Below are positions 16,207-24,518 of a stretch of 64,000 nt of DNA, one piece after another. Each line of letters begins with the position of its first letter. Position 1 is the stretch's first letter. The notes under the pieces are model-generated. The model searched no databases and was not told where the DNA came from. It saw only the letters and a list, made by a program, of their open reading frames with translations. Origin of the DNA: CAIVAT01 sp964473485 (GTDB taxonomy: Bacteria > Bacteroidota > Bacteroidia > Bacteroidales > FEN-979); assembly GCA_964473485.1 (NCBI GenBank), contig CAYYPH010000020.1, positions 1 through 64,000 of the forward strand, in the 5' to 3' direction. The translations under genes and the position numbers were made by a program.

Positions 16207-16578
16207 TTAAACCATGCCCTGCCGCAGAATCTTTTCCATCTTTTTTCCTTTCGCCAGTTCATCCACCAGTTTGTCGAGATACCTCACCTGCTTCGTCAGC
16301 CTGTTTTCGATCTCTTCAATCCGGTAGCCGCAAATCACCCCGGTGATCAGCGAAGCGTTCCGGTTCAGTGTGGCCTTGCTGAAGAACGTTTCGAAGGTTG
16401 CTTTTTCGTCGATCAGCTCCTGCAACTTTTCATCGTCGAAACCCGTCAGCCACCCGATCACCCGGTGCAGTTCCTCTTTCGTGCGGCCTTTGCCCTCCAC
16501 CTTTGCCAGGTAGTGCGGGTAAACCGATGCAAAGGTCATCTTTGCTATTCTCTCATCGTGTTCAGGGGTTGTTTTCAT
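16207..16578 (-). CDS. DUF2200 family protein
   Basis: The 123-residue protein shows the DUF2200 pattern: IAKMTFASVYPHYLAKVEGKGRT near the start, VIGWLTGFD, then TFFSKATLNRNASLITGVICGYRIEEIENRL and a C-terminal IRYLDKLVDELAKGKxMEKIL-like tail. It is soluble with no signal peptide and of family-typical length. The biochemical function is unknown. It follows the OmdA-like gene by 6 bp, so the two are likely co-translated. Confidence 0.9.
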   Translation of the reverse strand: MKTTPEHDERIAKMTFASVYPHYLAKVEGKGRTKEELHRVIGWLTGFDDEKLQELIDEKATFETFFSKATLNRNASLITGVICGYRIEEIENRLTKQVRYLDKLVDELAKGKKMEKILRQGMV

Positions 16579-16584
16579 AGCCTA

Positions 16585-16860
16585 TCACTTGAACCATTTT
16601 TGCGATGCGGGATTGCGATGCGGGCAACCGGGCCAGCAGCAGGGTTTCCGCTTCCCTTCATTCAATTCACGGATCATCCGTTGAATGTGTTCCGCCCGTG
16701 TTTCGGGTTTTTTCACCATTGTGATCCAGCAGATCCATTCGTTGCGCTGCAGCGGTGTGAGGGCGTTCCAACGCTCAACGGCATCGCCACCGGCTTTCAA
16801 TGCCTGTTCCACATCCTGCGGTACTTCGTGAACCACACCCGATGCGATGTCCCCGATCAT
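16585..16860 (-). CDS. OmdA/YdeI C-terminal-domain protein
   Basis: The 91-residue protein matches the bacteriocin-protection (OmdA) domain: VPQDVEQALKAGGDAVERWNALTPLQRNEWICWI, then VKKPETRAEHIQRMI and KRKPCCWPGCPHR. In YdeI-type proteins this domain is fused behind a DUF1801 domain; here the DUF1801 protein is a separate gene overlapping by four bases (ATGA). The two probably act together. The exact function is unknown. Confidence 0.85.
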   Translation of the reverse strand: MIGDIASGVVHEVPQDVEQALKAGGDAVERWNALTPLQRNEWICWITMVKKPETRAEHIQRMIRELNEGKRKPCCWPGCPHRNPASQKWFK

Positions 16861-17219
16861 CCCTTCCGGTCCTCCTTGATCCTGAATTCAACGATTTTCT
16901 TTATCAGTGCCAGTGGCAGGGGTTTGCCAATGTGAAACTGAATGGCTCCTTTAGAGGTTTTATACGGCGCCAGATCCTGGCTGAATTGGACGATCGGACC
17001 GGGCGTCGGGTAAAAGCCGATGTGCTCCTTGTGCACAGCGTAGTAAACCAACACCTTGTTTTGCCTGAACGCCGGCATTCCGTAGCTGATGGTTTCGGTG
17101 GCTCCCGGCGCCGCCAGCCTGATGGTCTCCCGGAGTTGCTCAAGTGTTTGGCGGATAACCGCCGGGAACGAGGCGTGGTATTCGTCGATGTTCCTGTATT
17201 GTATGGTTGGTGATGTCAT
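16857..17219 (-). CDS. DUF1801 (YdhG-like) protein
   Basis: The 120-residue protein has the DUF1801 pattern: IDEYHASFPAVIRQTLEQLRETIRLAAPGATETISYGMPAFRQN, then VYYAVHKEHIGFYP and a GAIQFHIGKPLPLALIKKIVEFR tail. Family members include frataxin-like Fur-interacting and YdeI-type proteins; the fold is soluble. It overlaps the next gene by ATGA, indicating translational coupling to the OmdA domain protein. Confidence 0.9.
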   Translation of the reverse strand: MTSPTIQYRNIDEYHASFPAVIRQTLEQLRETIRLAAPGATETISYGMPAFRQNKVLVYYAVHKEHIGFYPTPGPIVQFSQDLAPYKTSKGAIQFHIGKPLPLALIKKIVEFRIKEDRKG

Positions 17220-17242
17220 AAATTAACTTGAATGGCACTGTC

Positions 17243-17740
17243 CTACTCCAGCAATTTGGCCATGTAGTATTCATCCACGTAGTTGCCTTCTACCTTCAAC
17301 GATTTGACCTTCACACCCTCCGTTTCAAACCCCATGCTCCGGTAAAGCCGAATGCCCCGCTCATTATGTGTCATCACGGTCAATTCCAGTCGTGTTACAC
17401 CGTTACCCGCTGCCCATCTCTCCAATTCCTCAAACAGTTCCTTTCCGATTCTACGTCCCCGGTAATCCTTCAGTATCCCGATCACAACATAGGCGCTATG
17501 CCTGGTCCGGTTCGCGAAACCCCGTTCGGCCGATAAAAATCCGGCCATCTTTCCATCCATCTCGGCAACAAGCGTCAACGATCCCGATCGTATCACCTCG
17601 CCGATTTTGACCCTCATTTCCTGTTCCGTCGTATTCCGTTCACCCGCTTCAAAAAGCATAAACCGGGTCTCCGTATCGAGTTGCCTCAGCATTTCGAGGT
17701 AATCCGCAGCATCGTCAATTTCTATACGCCTGATATTCAT
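17243..17740 (-). CDS. GNAT-family N-acetyltransferase
   Basis: The 165-residue protein has the GNAT fold. Strand 4 and the acetyl-CoA pyrophosphate loop are visible as AYVVIGILKDYRGRRIGKELFEELERWA (Q/RxxGxG/A form RGRRIG), followed by LELTVMTHNERGIRLYRSMGFETEG, the conserved NxxAxxLYxKxGF-like end. It transfers acetyl groups to an unknown amine. First gene of a run of small same-strand genes. Confidence 0.92.
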   Translation of the reverse strand: MNIRRIEIDDAADYLEMLRQLDTETRFMLFEAGERNTTEQEMRVKIGEVIRSGSLTLVAEMDGKMAGFLSAERGFANRTRHSAYVVIGILKDYRGRRIGKELFEELERWAAGNGVTRLELTVMTHNERGIRLYRSMGFETEGVKVKSLKVEGNYVDEYYMAKLLE

Positions 17741-17849
17741 TTAATTAGCGAATGATGGAATTTTATCCGGTTGATGCCGGTTAAAATCTGCACATATACA
17801 TGCTCGACCATGTACTTTTCAAAAGTTCTTTTTCGACAATTTGATAAGA

Positions 17850-18128
17850 CTAAACAACTGTCATATGAAGTTTAATGAGCCAGCTACCATCTATTTTTTT
17901 CATCACCAGGAGATTTCGTCCAACCACAGTAACGCCATTGTTGGTTGCCTGATATTTGCAAAATAACGTAGCGATGTCACCTGAAACATTCATTTTCAAT
18001 ATCTCAATAAAATCAATATGCCCACCCATGTTCATTCCATTCTGAAAATATGCTATTAATCTGTCACGGCCATTTGCTTCAAGACCTGCAACATGGGCAG
18101 ATATATAATCGGCATCGGCCGTGTACAA
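17850..18128 (-). pseudogene. 5'-truncated SnoaL/NTF2-like protein gene
   Basis: The frame encodes the C-terminal about 90 residues of an NTF2-like (DUF4440/SnoaL) protein: ADADYISAHVAGLEANGRDRLIAYF, then IDFIEILKMNVSGDIATLFCKYQ and WLIKLHMTVV. Whole members are about 130-150 residues, so the N-terminal helix region is missing. No ATG opens it; the only start is a TTG two codons after an in-frame TAG. The DNA upstream is a purine/pyrimidine-biased run, suggesting that a deletion removed the 5' end. A TTG-initiated short protein cannot be excluded. Confidence 0.55.
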
Positions 18129-18202
18129 CTTCTATCTATCTTCTTTCTTACTTCTTTCTATGCTTGAAAATGCGCTGCAACGTTATGGTTTACACCGCGT
18201 TC

Positions 18203-18622
18203 CTAAGTTTTCGCTATCACCCCGGCTTTAAGCAACGGATCGAGCAGGTTCGCGGCTCCCCCGTGTTCGACGATTTTGCCGTCGATGATCCGGTCAACAT
18301 TAACGCCGGTGAACGTGATCGGTTTCCCGGTTGGCTTCATGCCGAACCACTCATCGGCAAACGTTCCCTGAACAGAATAAACCGTAACGATCCAATCGCC
18401 TTCTGCGACCTGATGTTCAATGGTAAGCTTCATGTCCGGGAACACCCGCCTGATCCCGCGGATATGATCGATGGCGCCTTTAATGCCGATCTTATGTCGT
18501 TCACCTTCATATATTTCCGTGTAGTCTTCGGAAATGAAATCACCTATGTGAGCCACATCGCCTGTGTTCTCGATCTCCTCGATGTACCTGCGAATGATCG
18601 TTTTCTTGTCGGAATTGTTCAT
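18203..18622 (-). CDS. SnoaL-like ester cyclase family protein
   Basis: The 139-residue protein has the SnoaL-like/polyketide-cyclase pattern of the NTF2 fold: RRYIEEIENTGDVAHIGDFISEDYTEI, GIKGAIDHIRGIRRVFPDMKLTIEHQVAEGDWIVTVYSVQGTF, then GKPITFTGVNVDRIIDGKIVEHGGAAN. The start at 18622 is preceded by AGGAGG seven bases upstream, a rare clear Shine-Dalgarno here, favouring it over the ATG at 18649. Members act on varied small molecules; substrate unknown. Confidence 0.88.
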   Translation of the reverse strand: MNNSDKKTIIRRYIEEIENTGDVAHIGDFISEDYTEIYEGERHKIGIKGAIDHIRGIRRVFPDMKLTIEHQVAEGDWIVTVYSVQGTFADEWFGMKPTGKPITFTGVNVDRIIDGKIVEHGGAANLLDPLLKAGVIAKT

Positions 18623-18817
18623 ATCGATCCCTCCTGTGATCATGGACATCTTGACCTTGCATCAAATAAACAAATTTACTGAATTTTTACGGTGATCATG
18701 TGATGTTTTCGCCGCATGAGAACAGGTTTTCTGCCTCGTAATACAAGTGGGTACCGTTCTAACGGTTTTCGGTTTTACCGTTCACAGTCAAGGTAACCGT
18801 GACGGTTGCGAGGGCGA

Positions 18818-20626
18818 TCAGAGTTCCATTGTTTCAGGGGTCACTTCCCAACCCGCATCGATGCCGCCGGGGAGCATCTGCCCACGGTCTTCGCCTACTT
18901 CGGCGTCGATCAGCCTGTTGAGCTTGTCGTTCATGGCCATTACCAGCTCTTTTTGCCGTTGGTCGCCCGCCGCGAGGTTGTTCATCTCAAGAGGATCGGC
19001 CGTAGTGTCGAAAAGCTCCACATCGTTGAGCCGGTAGAGTTCCTCGAGCGTGGTGGGCCGGTTGTGCTGTTTGGGAGAGAAATAGCGGGCAAAGACGTAC
19101 TGCCCGTCATACACCATGCGGATCGCGCCCCGCTTCATCAGGTTAGGGACGATGCCGGCCTGCTGCAGCTGTTTCGGATCGCCGCCCTGCTTGAGGTAGG
19201 CGACCGCCTTGTACACGAAATCCCCGTCGAGGTAAGCGAACATGTTGTAGTTGAACAGCACGCCGTCGCGCACCGCCGTGAGGCCGGCGCTTTCGGGGGC
19301 TGTCAGCAACTGTGAGAAATCCTTTCCGGGAAGCCCTTTGACGATGGCGGTGCGCTTTTCGGCTTCCACCCCGGTCATCGCCACGAGGGTCGGCGCCAGG
19401 TCGACGTGCGAGGTGACCGCGCGGCACCGCTTGCCGCCCGGGAGGCCGGGGTGCACCACGATGAGCGGTACGTTATTCTGTTCGCGGTACGACACGGCGC
19501 CCTTGGCGTGCAGCAGGTGTGCGCCGTCCATGTCGCCATGGTCGGAAGTAAGTACGATGATGGTTCGGTCGGTCATTCCTGCTGCATCAAGTTCGTCGAG
19601 CACGGCGGCAATGTTGCGGTCGGCGTCGCGCATGCAGTTCAGGTAGTAGTTGTGCCGCCTGCGCCAGCGGGGCTCCTCATCGGGGATCTCGCCCACAAGC
19701 GCGTCGTGCGAGCGCAGGAAGTCGTAATGGGCCGGCGGCCGCCCGGGTGCGTTCAGTGGCTGCTCGTGATTGGCAGGGAGGGCGAAGTTCCATTGCCGGG
19801 CGTACAGCGGATCGTCGGGTTCCCGCACCACGTGGGTCAGCGCCTTTGGTGCCTGGAAGGGCTGGCCGGGAAGGTCGGTGTCGTAAAACATGACGTCGTG
19901 CGGGTTAACCAGGTTGACGGCCAGGAACCACGGTTTACCCTGTGCCGCCAGTTCACGCCCCTTGCCGCGCAGCCAGCTTACCGACATGGCCGCGATAACG
20001 CCGTCGTGCAGGTAGCCGCCCTGGTGGTGCGCGATGATGTCGCCGATGCCGAAATAATCGGAAAATCCGTATTCCATCATCTCCTGCGTAAATATCTTCG
20101 TGGGGGTACCCAGCTGGTTGACCGTTTCGAACTCCTTGGTGAGATGCCACTTGCCCTTGTAGGCGCTGTAATAACCCGCCTCGCGCATCATGTCGCCAAC
20201 GGTGCGAATGTCGGTCGACATACTCTTGATCCAGGGGAAGTTGGTGTTGTCGAACATCTTCGTGTGCTGGATGTGCTGCCCGGTGTAGATAACCGAGCGC
20301 GAAGGCGTGCAGACGCAGGAGTTGATCCGGTGGTTCACAAAGGTGATCCCGTTTTTTGTCAAGCGTTCATGGGCTGGCAGCGCGAACCCGTCAGGCCATT
20401 CGCCGGGCCTGAAAAAACGCTCCTGATCCACGAGAATAAAAAGGATGTTATAGGGAGGGGCACCGGGCGTAAGGTTCTTTGGTGCTTCAACCTGGCCGGT
20501 AGCCGGGGATGCCGTGTTTCCGAATCCGTCGTAAGTACCGAGACCCAGCGCGGTCACGCCCGCACCGGCAATACGGAGGAAGTCCCGGCGCGACAGGGAG
20601 GAGCCGGATTCATCGTGTTCGTTCAT
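18818..20626 (-). CDS. Tat-exported type I sulfatase
   Basis: The 602-residue protein begins with a twin-arginine leader (SRRDFLRIAGAG, residues 12-23). The alkaline-phosphatase-fold sulfatase core follows: metal-binding ILFILVDQ (61-68), the formylglycine site CVCTPSR (Cys106), YKGKWHL, and the second metal site LTSDHGDMDGAH. Cys106 is expected to be converted by an anaerobic or FGE-type maturase not present in this window. It would hydrolyse a sulfate ester in the periplasm; the substrate is unknown. The gene starts 22 bp after the outer-membrane-barrel gene and is probably co-transcribed with it. Confidence 0.93.
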   Translation of the reverse strand: MNEHDESGSSLSRRDFLRIAGAGVTALGLGTYDGFGNTASPATGQVEAPKNLTPGAPPYNILFILVDQERFFRPGEWPDGFALPAHERLTKNGITFVNHRINSCVCTPSRSVIYTGQHIQHTKMFDNTNFPWIKSMSTDIRTVGDMMREAGYYSAYKGKWHLTKEFETVNQLGTPTKIFTQEMMEYGFSDYFGIGDIIAHHQGGYLHDGVIAAMSVSWLRGKGRELAAQGKPWFLAVNLVNPHDVMFYDTDLPGQPFQAPKALTHVVREPDDPLYARQWNFALPANHEQPLNAPGRPPAHYDFLRSHDALVGEIPDEEPRWRRRHNYYLNCMRDADRNIAAVLDELDAAGMTDRTIIVLTSDHGDMDGAHLLHAKGAVSYREQNNVPLIVVHPGLPGGKRCRAVTSHVDLAPTLVAMTGVEAEKRTAIVKGLPGKDFSQLLTAPESAGLTAVRDGVLFNYNMFAYLDGDFVYKAVAYLKQGGDPKQLQQAGIVPNLMKRGAIRMVYDGQYVFARYFSPKQHNRPTTLEELYRLNDVELFDTTADPLEMNNLAAGDQRQKELVMAMNDKLNRLIDAEVGEDRGQMLPGGIDAGWEVTPETMEL

Positions 20627-20648
20627 GTTTCTGAGATAGTTTTTTCCC

Positions 20649-21320
20649 CTAAAACTTTCCGAATTTCAGGGAGAGGTTTGCATTAAAATTGTTGATCAGT
20701 CCGGAACTGGTGTTCATGAGATCGAGGTCGGGGGTGTAGCGGTAAGTCACTCCCGCATCCAGCCGCATGAATTTCAGCAGGTTCACCTCCACCATCACAC
20801 CGGGTTCCACCATGAAGAAAGCATCCCAGTCGATGGTGTAGCCCTCATAGTAATTGTGATAGCGGTACGAGCCGGTGTTGTAAACCAGTCCTCCGCCCCC
20901 GATGGTAATGGGAAAATTGACATGCACCGGGTATTTCGGCAGCACCCTGAATTCAAACTTCACCCCGCCGTAACCGCCGTAGAGGTATGCCCCTTCATGG
21001 GTCACCTGGTCGATGTTGTCGTACCATAGGTTCCCGCTGTTCAGGATGCCGTAACCGGCCAGTCCCACCGAAAAGAAATGGTCGATAATGACCCCCATGC
21101 TGAGCCCGCCTAAAAACACATCCCGTCCCTTGAACTGGGTATACGCGGCCTCTGGGCCAATGAAAAAGCCTACCTTAACCGGATGCCCTCCTTTTTTGAA
21201 CAAAGCCTGGATTTCGTCGTCGCCGCCGGAGGAGGCCTTTTGTGTGCTCTCGTTATCCTGTGCCGATACCGCCGTGGCAAAAGCTATCAGCATGGACAGT
21301 AAAAAGATCTTTGTTTTCAT
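20649..21320 (-). CDS. Outer-membrane beta-barrel protein, porin-like
   Basis: The 223-residue protein has a signal peptide (MKTKIFLLSMLIAFATAVSA) and alternating hydrophobic strands rich in Gly, Tyr and Phe, ending in LSLKFGKF, typical of small outer-membrane barrels with a C-terminal aromatic. A short acidic/basic linker (residues 25-45) precedes the barrel. Start 21320 places the signal peptide at the N-terminus; the frame continues to 21368. Function unknown; co-transcription with the sulfatase suggests a shared role. Confidence 0.85.
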   Translation of the reverse strand: MKTKIFLLSMLIAFATAVSAQDNESTQKASSGGDDEIQALFKKGGHPVKVGFFIGPEAAYTQFKGRDVFLGGLSMGVIIDHFFSVGLAGYGILNSGNLWYDNIDQVTHEGAYLYGGYGGVKFEFRVLPKYPVHVNFPITIGGGGLVYNTGSYRYHNYYEGYTIDWDAFFMVEPGVMVEVNLLKFMRLDAGVTYRYTPDLDLMNTSSGLINNFNANLSLKFGKF

Positions 21321-21338
21321 GTCGGGTGGTTTATACAA

Positions 21339-21346
21339 CAAAGATA
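21339..21346 (-). promoter_or_regulatory. -7 box for the barrel-sulfatase operon
   Basis: On the minus strand this reads TATCTTTG, matching TAnnTTTG, 18 bp before the ATG at 21320. Just upstream lies a small palindrome (accatga / tcatggt, 21354-21371) that could be an operator. Confidence 0.45.
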
Positions 21347-21412
21347 ACCCGATACCATGAATAATCATGGTGTCTCACCCGCTTTTTTTTACCGGATTTC
21401 TCCCCCGGTGGA

Positions 21413-22555
21413 TCATTCGGCAGCAATGGCGCGCGAGATGACGATCTGCTGGATCTCCGAGGTGCCTTCGTAGATCTGGGTTACCTTGGCTTCGCGCATC
21501 AGCCGCTCCACGTGGTACTCTTTCACGTAGCCGTAACCGCCGTGGATCTGCACCGCTTCGGTGGTCACATACATGGCCGTGTCGGCCGCGTAAAGCTTGG
21601 CCATGGCGCTCTCCTTTCCGTAGGGTTTGTGATGATCCTTGAGCCATGCTGCCTTGTACACCAGGTGGCGGGCCGCTTCGATGCGCGTGGCCATGGTGGC
21701 CAGCTTGAATGCGATGGCCTGGTGGTTGATGATCTCGGTGCCGAAGGCTTTGCGTTCCTTTGAATAGCGCAGGGCACGTTCATAAGCCCCCCCGGCGATC
21801 CCCAGCGCCTGGGCGGCAATCCCGATCCTCCCTCCTTCCAGAAGTTTCATGGCGAATTTAAACCCGAAGCCGTCCTCGCCGATGCGGTTCTCCTTCGGTA
21901 CTTTCACATCGGTGAACATCACCGAATGGGTGTCACTGCTCCGCATCCCCATTTTATCTTCGTGCGGCCCCAGCGAGATACCCGGGGCGTGACGGTCGAC
22001 GATAAACGCGTTGATCCCCTTGTGCTTCAGGTCGGGGTGCGTCTGGGCCATGACGAGGTAGATGGATCCCTTGTCGGCGCTGGTGATCCAGTTCTTGGTG
22101 CCGTTGAGCAGGTAATGATCGCCCATGTCGACCGCTGTAGTGCGCTGCGAGGTGGCGTCCGATCCCGCCTCGGGTTCCGACAGCAGGAAGGCGCCGATCT
22201 TTTCGCCCGTGGCCAGGGGCCTCAGAAATTTGTCCTTCTGAAAATCGCTGCCGAAATGCTCAATGCCGTAGCAATCGAGTGAATTGTGCACCGCCAGGAT
22301 GACGGCGACCGACGAATCGCATTTCGAGATCTCCTCGATGGCAATGGCGTACGAGAGATTGTCGAAGCCTCCCCCGCCCCATTCGGGTGCCACGGTCATG
22401 CCGAGGAATCCGAGTTCGGCCATCCGCCTCACATGGTGGGCCGGGTAAATGGAACCGGCGTCCCGTTCAAGGACATCGGTGAGTAATTCGCGCTGGGCAA
22501 AGTCACGGGCCGACTGCCTGATCATTTGCTGTTCTTCGGTGAGTTCAAAATCCAT
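21413..22555 (-). CDS. Acyl-CoA dehydrogenase (short-chain type)
   Basis: The 380-residue flavoenzyme oxidises acyl-CoA to trans-2-enoyl-CoA. Landmarks: MDFELTEEQQMIRQSARDFAQREL start, FLLSEPEAGSDATSQRTTA (FAD/substrate loop), LNGTKNWITSA, FGFKFAMKLLEGGRIGIAAQALGIA, and the C-terminal YVKEYHVERLMREAKVTQIYEGTSEIQQIVI, where the Glu of YEGT is the usual catalytic base position. Length is family-typical. Electron-transfer flavoprotein genes are not in the window. It belongs with the thiolase, hydratase and hydroxyacyl-CoA dehydrogenase genes a few kb away. Confidence 0.95.
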   Translation of the reverse strand: MDFELTEEQQMIRQSARDFAQRELLTDVLERDAGSIYPAHHVRRMAELGFLGMTVAPEWGGGGFDNLSYAIAIEEISKCDSSVAVILAVHNSLDCYGIEHFGSDFQKDKFLRPLATGEKIGAFLLSEPEAGSDATSQRTTAVDMGDHYLLNGTKNWITSADKGSIYLVMAQTHPDLKHKGINAFIVDRHAPGISLGPHEDKMGMRSSDTHSVMFTDVKVPKENRIGEDGFGFKFAMKLLEGGRIGIAAQALGIAGGAYERALRYSKERKAFGTEIINHQAIAFKLATMATRIEAARHLVYKAAWLKDHHKPYGKESAMAKLYAADTAMYVTTEAVQIHGGYGYVKEYHVERLMREAKVTQIYEGTSEIQQIVISRAIAAE

Positions 22556-22646
22556 AGCCTGTTTTCGTTTTTAGGATCACACTAAAAAATTGCATTGCAA
22601 GTTATATAATAAAATTTGAATATAAAATCAGGGAAGGTAAAAAACC

Positions 22647-22654
22647 TACTTTTG
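22647..22654 (+). promoter_or_regulatory. -7 box for the TehB-like methyltransferase gene
   Basis: TACTTTTG matches the Bacteroidota -7 consensus, 42 bp before the ATG at 22697. It lies in an AT-rich divergent gap between two oppositely oriented genes. Confidence 0.45.
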
Positions 22655-22696
22655 CGAACCTGGATCATATTCACCCAATCAAAACATAAAACGCTC

Positions 22697-23293
22697 ATGA
22701 GCAAGGATATGTGGAATCAGCGGTACAATTCCGCTGAATATATTTACGGCAGGGAGCCGAACGTGTTTTTTAGGTCGGAGATCGATAAGCTTCAGCCCGG
22801 CAAGCTGCTGTTACCCGCCGAGGGAGAGGGGCGCAACGCCGTTTATGCGGCCCGGCAGGGCTGGGAGGTATTGGCCCTCGACCAGAGCGAGGCGGCCCAC
22901 CGCAAGGCCCTCAGGTTGGCCGGGGAGGCGGGCGTCAGTTTCAGTTACCGGGTTGCCGACCTGCTGCACACCGATCTTCCGCCGCGGTCGTTCGACTGCA
23001 TCGCCCTCATCTTCGTTCATTTTCCGTCCGTTTCGAGGGCCGGATTTCACGCCCGCGCCGCAGAATGGCTGAAACCGGGCGGCACGCTGATCCTGGAGGC
23101 CTTCTCAAAAGACCAGCTTCAATATACCTCTGGTGGTCCGAAGGATGCGGACATGCTTTTCAGCATTGCTGACCTGGCAGCGGATTTCAGCTCCCTGCGG
23201 ATCATCCGGAACGAAGAACTCATCACCTTCCACGACGAAGGGGAGTTTCACCGTGGCGATTCCTCCGTTGTGCGCCTGGTGGCAATAAAGTAA
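22697..23293 (+). CDS. Class I SAM-dependent methyltransferase, TehB-like
   Basis: The 198-residue protein starts MSKDMWNQRYNSAEYIYGREPNVFF, the opening typical of TehB/thiopurine-type methyltransferases, followed by a variant motif I LLLPAEGEGRNAVYAARQGWEVLALDQSEAA and FDCIALIFVHFP. Such enzymes detoxify small molecules (tellurite, thiols) by methylation; the substrate is not known. The open frame extends upstream, but the conserved opening makes ATG 22697 the likely start. It is the only plus-strand gene among the acyl-CoA genes. Confidence 0.9.
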   Translation: MSKDMWNQRYNSAEYIYGREPNVFFRSEIDKLQPGKLLLPAEGEGRNAVYAARQGWEVLALDQSEAAHRKALRLAGEAGVSFSYRVADLLHTDLPPRSFDCIALIFVHFPSVSRAGFHARAAEWLKPGGTLILEAFSKDQLQYTSGGPKDADMLFSIADLAADFSSLRIIRNEELITFHDEGEFHRGDSSVVRLVAIK

Positions 23294-23296
23294 CGG

Positions 23297-23545
23297 TTGT
23301 GGGACCCCGTCGGGGTGGGGTAAAACCGTGACACGTGACGCAATTTAATGAGTGATTGAGTGATTGAGTGAATGAATAATTGACTGAATTTTTCGTTTTC
23401 AATTGTCAATTGTCAATTGTCAATTGTCAATTATCAATTCCCCCTTCTCCCCTCTCCTTTCTCCCTTCCCCCGTCCACGGCCCACGGCCCACGGCCTACG
23501 GCCTACGGTCCACGGTCTACGGTCCACTGGTGAGACCCCGAAGGT
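23297..23545. repeat. Compound repeat island with seven different short words
   Basis: In order: one GGGACCCCGTCGGGGT unit (23300-23320) like the array at the window start; a gtgacacgtgacg word; tgagtgat repeats (23348-23375); five 7-bp tcaattg copies (23400-23440); a C/T-rich cttctccc run (23443-23472); a ccacggcc/ctacgg run (23473-23526); and a degenerate gagaccccgaaggtgt unit (about 23533). No ORF here is credible. It fills the gap between two convergent genes. Confidence 0.85.
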
Positions 23546-23553
23546 GTAGGTTA

Positions 23554-24495
23554 TTACGGTGTCGCCAGCTGCCGCCTGGCCTCCTCAAATTCCTTTATCA
23601 TCTCCTCCACGATGGTTTTCGCCGGTTTCACCGAGTCGATGAGGGCAGCTGCCTGACCAATCTCCAGTTCTCCGTTTTCTGTATCACCCTCAAACATCCC
23701 GAGCCGGGCCCGGCCGGTTCCCAGCATCGACCGCAGTTCATCGACGGGAGCGCCCCGGTCCTCGGCTTCGGCCACCTGCTGAAAAAATGCATTGCGGATC
23801 AGCCGCACCGGAACTACCTTTTTCAGAGTCAGGTGGGTGCTTCCGTCGCCGGCCTCAACGACCCTGGCCTTGAATGCAGGATGGGCTGACGACTCATCGG
23901 ATGCGACGAACCGGCTGCCCACCTGCACACCATCGGCACCCAGCGCCATGGCTGCCAGCATCGCCCGCCCGGTGGCGATCCCACCGGCGGCAATGAGCGG
24001 CAGGCTGGTCGCCCGCCGGATGAGCGGGATGAGGGTGAAGGTGGTCGTCTCCTCCCTGCCGTTGTGGCCGCCGGCTTCGAAACCTTCGGCCACGATGGCA
24101 TCCACTCCGCTCTGCCGGCATTTCAGGGCCGACTTCACGTTGGCGACCACATGTACCACGGTGATGCCGTGCTGTTTCAGAAGAGGTGTCCAGGTGGCCG
24201 GATTGCCGGCCGAGGTGAAGACGATCTTCACACCCGAACGGATGATCACATCGAACTGTTCGCCAACCCGCGAATACAGTAACGGCACATTCACACCGAA
24301 CGGCCTGACGGTGGCGGAGGTACACTTCGCGATCTGCTCAGCAAGAACCTCCGGGGTCATCGACCCGGCGCCGAGAAGCCCCAGGCCACCGGCGTTACTT
24401 ACCGCCGACGCCAGCCTCCAGCCGCTGCACCAGATCATTCCCGCCTGGACAATGGGAAAGGAGATATTGAATAGTGTTGTGATGGGGGTTTGCAA
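23554..24495 (-). CDS. Nitronate monooxygenase / FabK-like FMN enzyme
   Basis: The protein (313 residues from the chosen start) is an FMN-binding TIM barrel: FPIVQAGMIWCSGWRLASAVSNAGGLG at the start, VIAEGFEAGGHNG-type substrate loop (IVAEGFEAGGHNGREE), and the phosphate-binding LPLIAAGGIATGRAMLAAMALGADGVQVGSRF. The family includes nitronate monooxygenases and FabK enoyl-ACP reductases; neighbouring acyl-CoA genes make a reductase role possible, but this cannot be decided. No ATG opens the frame: TTG at 24495 (giving LQTPITTLFN) matches the usual family start better than TTG at 24525, which lies inside a repeat. Confidence 0.88.
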   Translation of the reverse strand: MQTPITTLFNISFPIVQAGMIWCSGWRLASAVSNAGGLGLLGAGSMTPEVLAEQIAKCTSATVRPFGVNVPLLYSRVGEQFDVIIRSGVKIVFTSAGNPATWTPLLKQHGITVVHVVANVKSALKCRQSGVDAIVAEGFEAGGHNGREETTTFTLIPLIRRATSLPLIAAGGIATGRAMLAAMALGADGVQVGSRFVASDESSAHPAFKARVVEAGDGSTHLTLKKVVPVRLIRNAFFQQVAEAEDRGAPVDELRSMLGTGRARLGMFEGDTENGELEIGQAAALIDSVKPAKTIVEEMIKEFEEARRQLATP

Positions 24496-24518
24496 GGGAG
24501 GGGGGAATTTGGTGTTAC

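Noticed and set aside
19406..20686. Long open frame (426 codons) on the plus strand across the sulfatase gene
   Set aside because: It is antisense to a clear sulfatase with all catalytic motifs; its sequence is the low-complexity, Val/Arg/His-rich type expected from the reverse of a GC-rich gene.
21321..21412. Terminator for the acyl-CoA dehydrogenase gene (accgg/ccggt hairpin next to T8)
   Set aside because: In the direction of transcription (minus) the run after the hairpin is A8, not T, so it does not fit a Rho-independent terminator.
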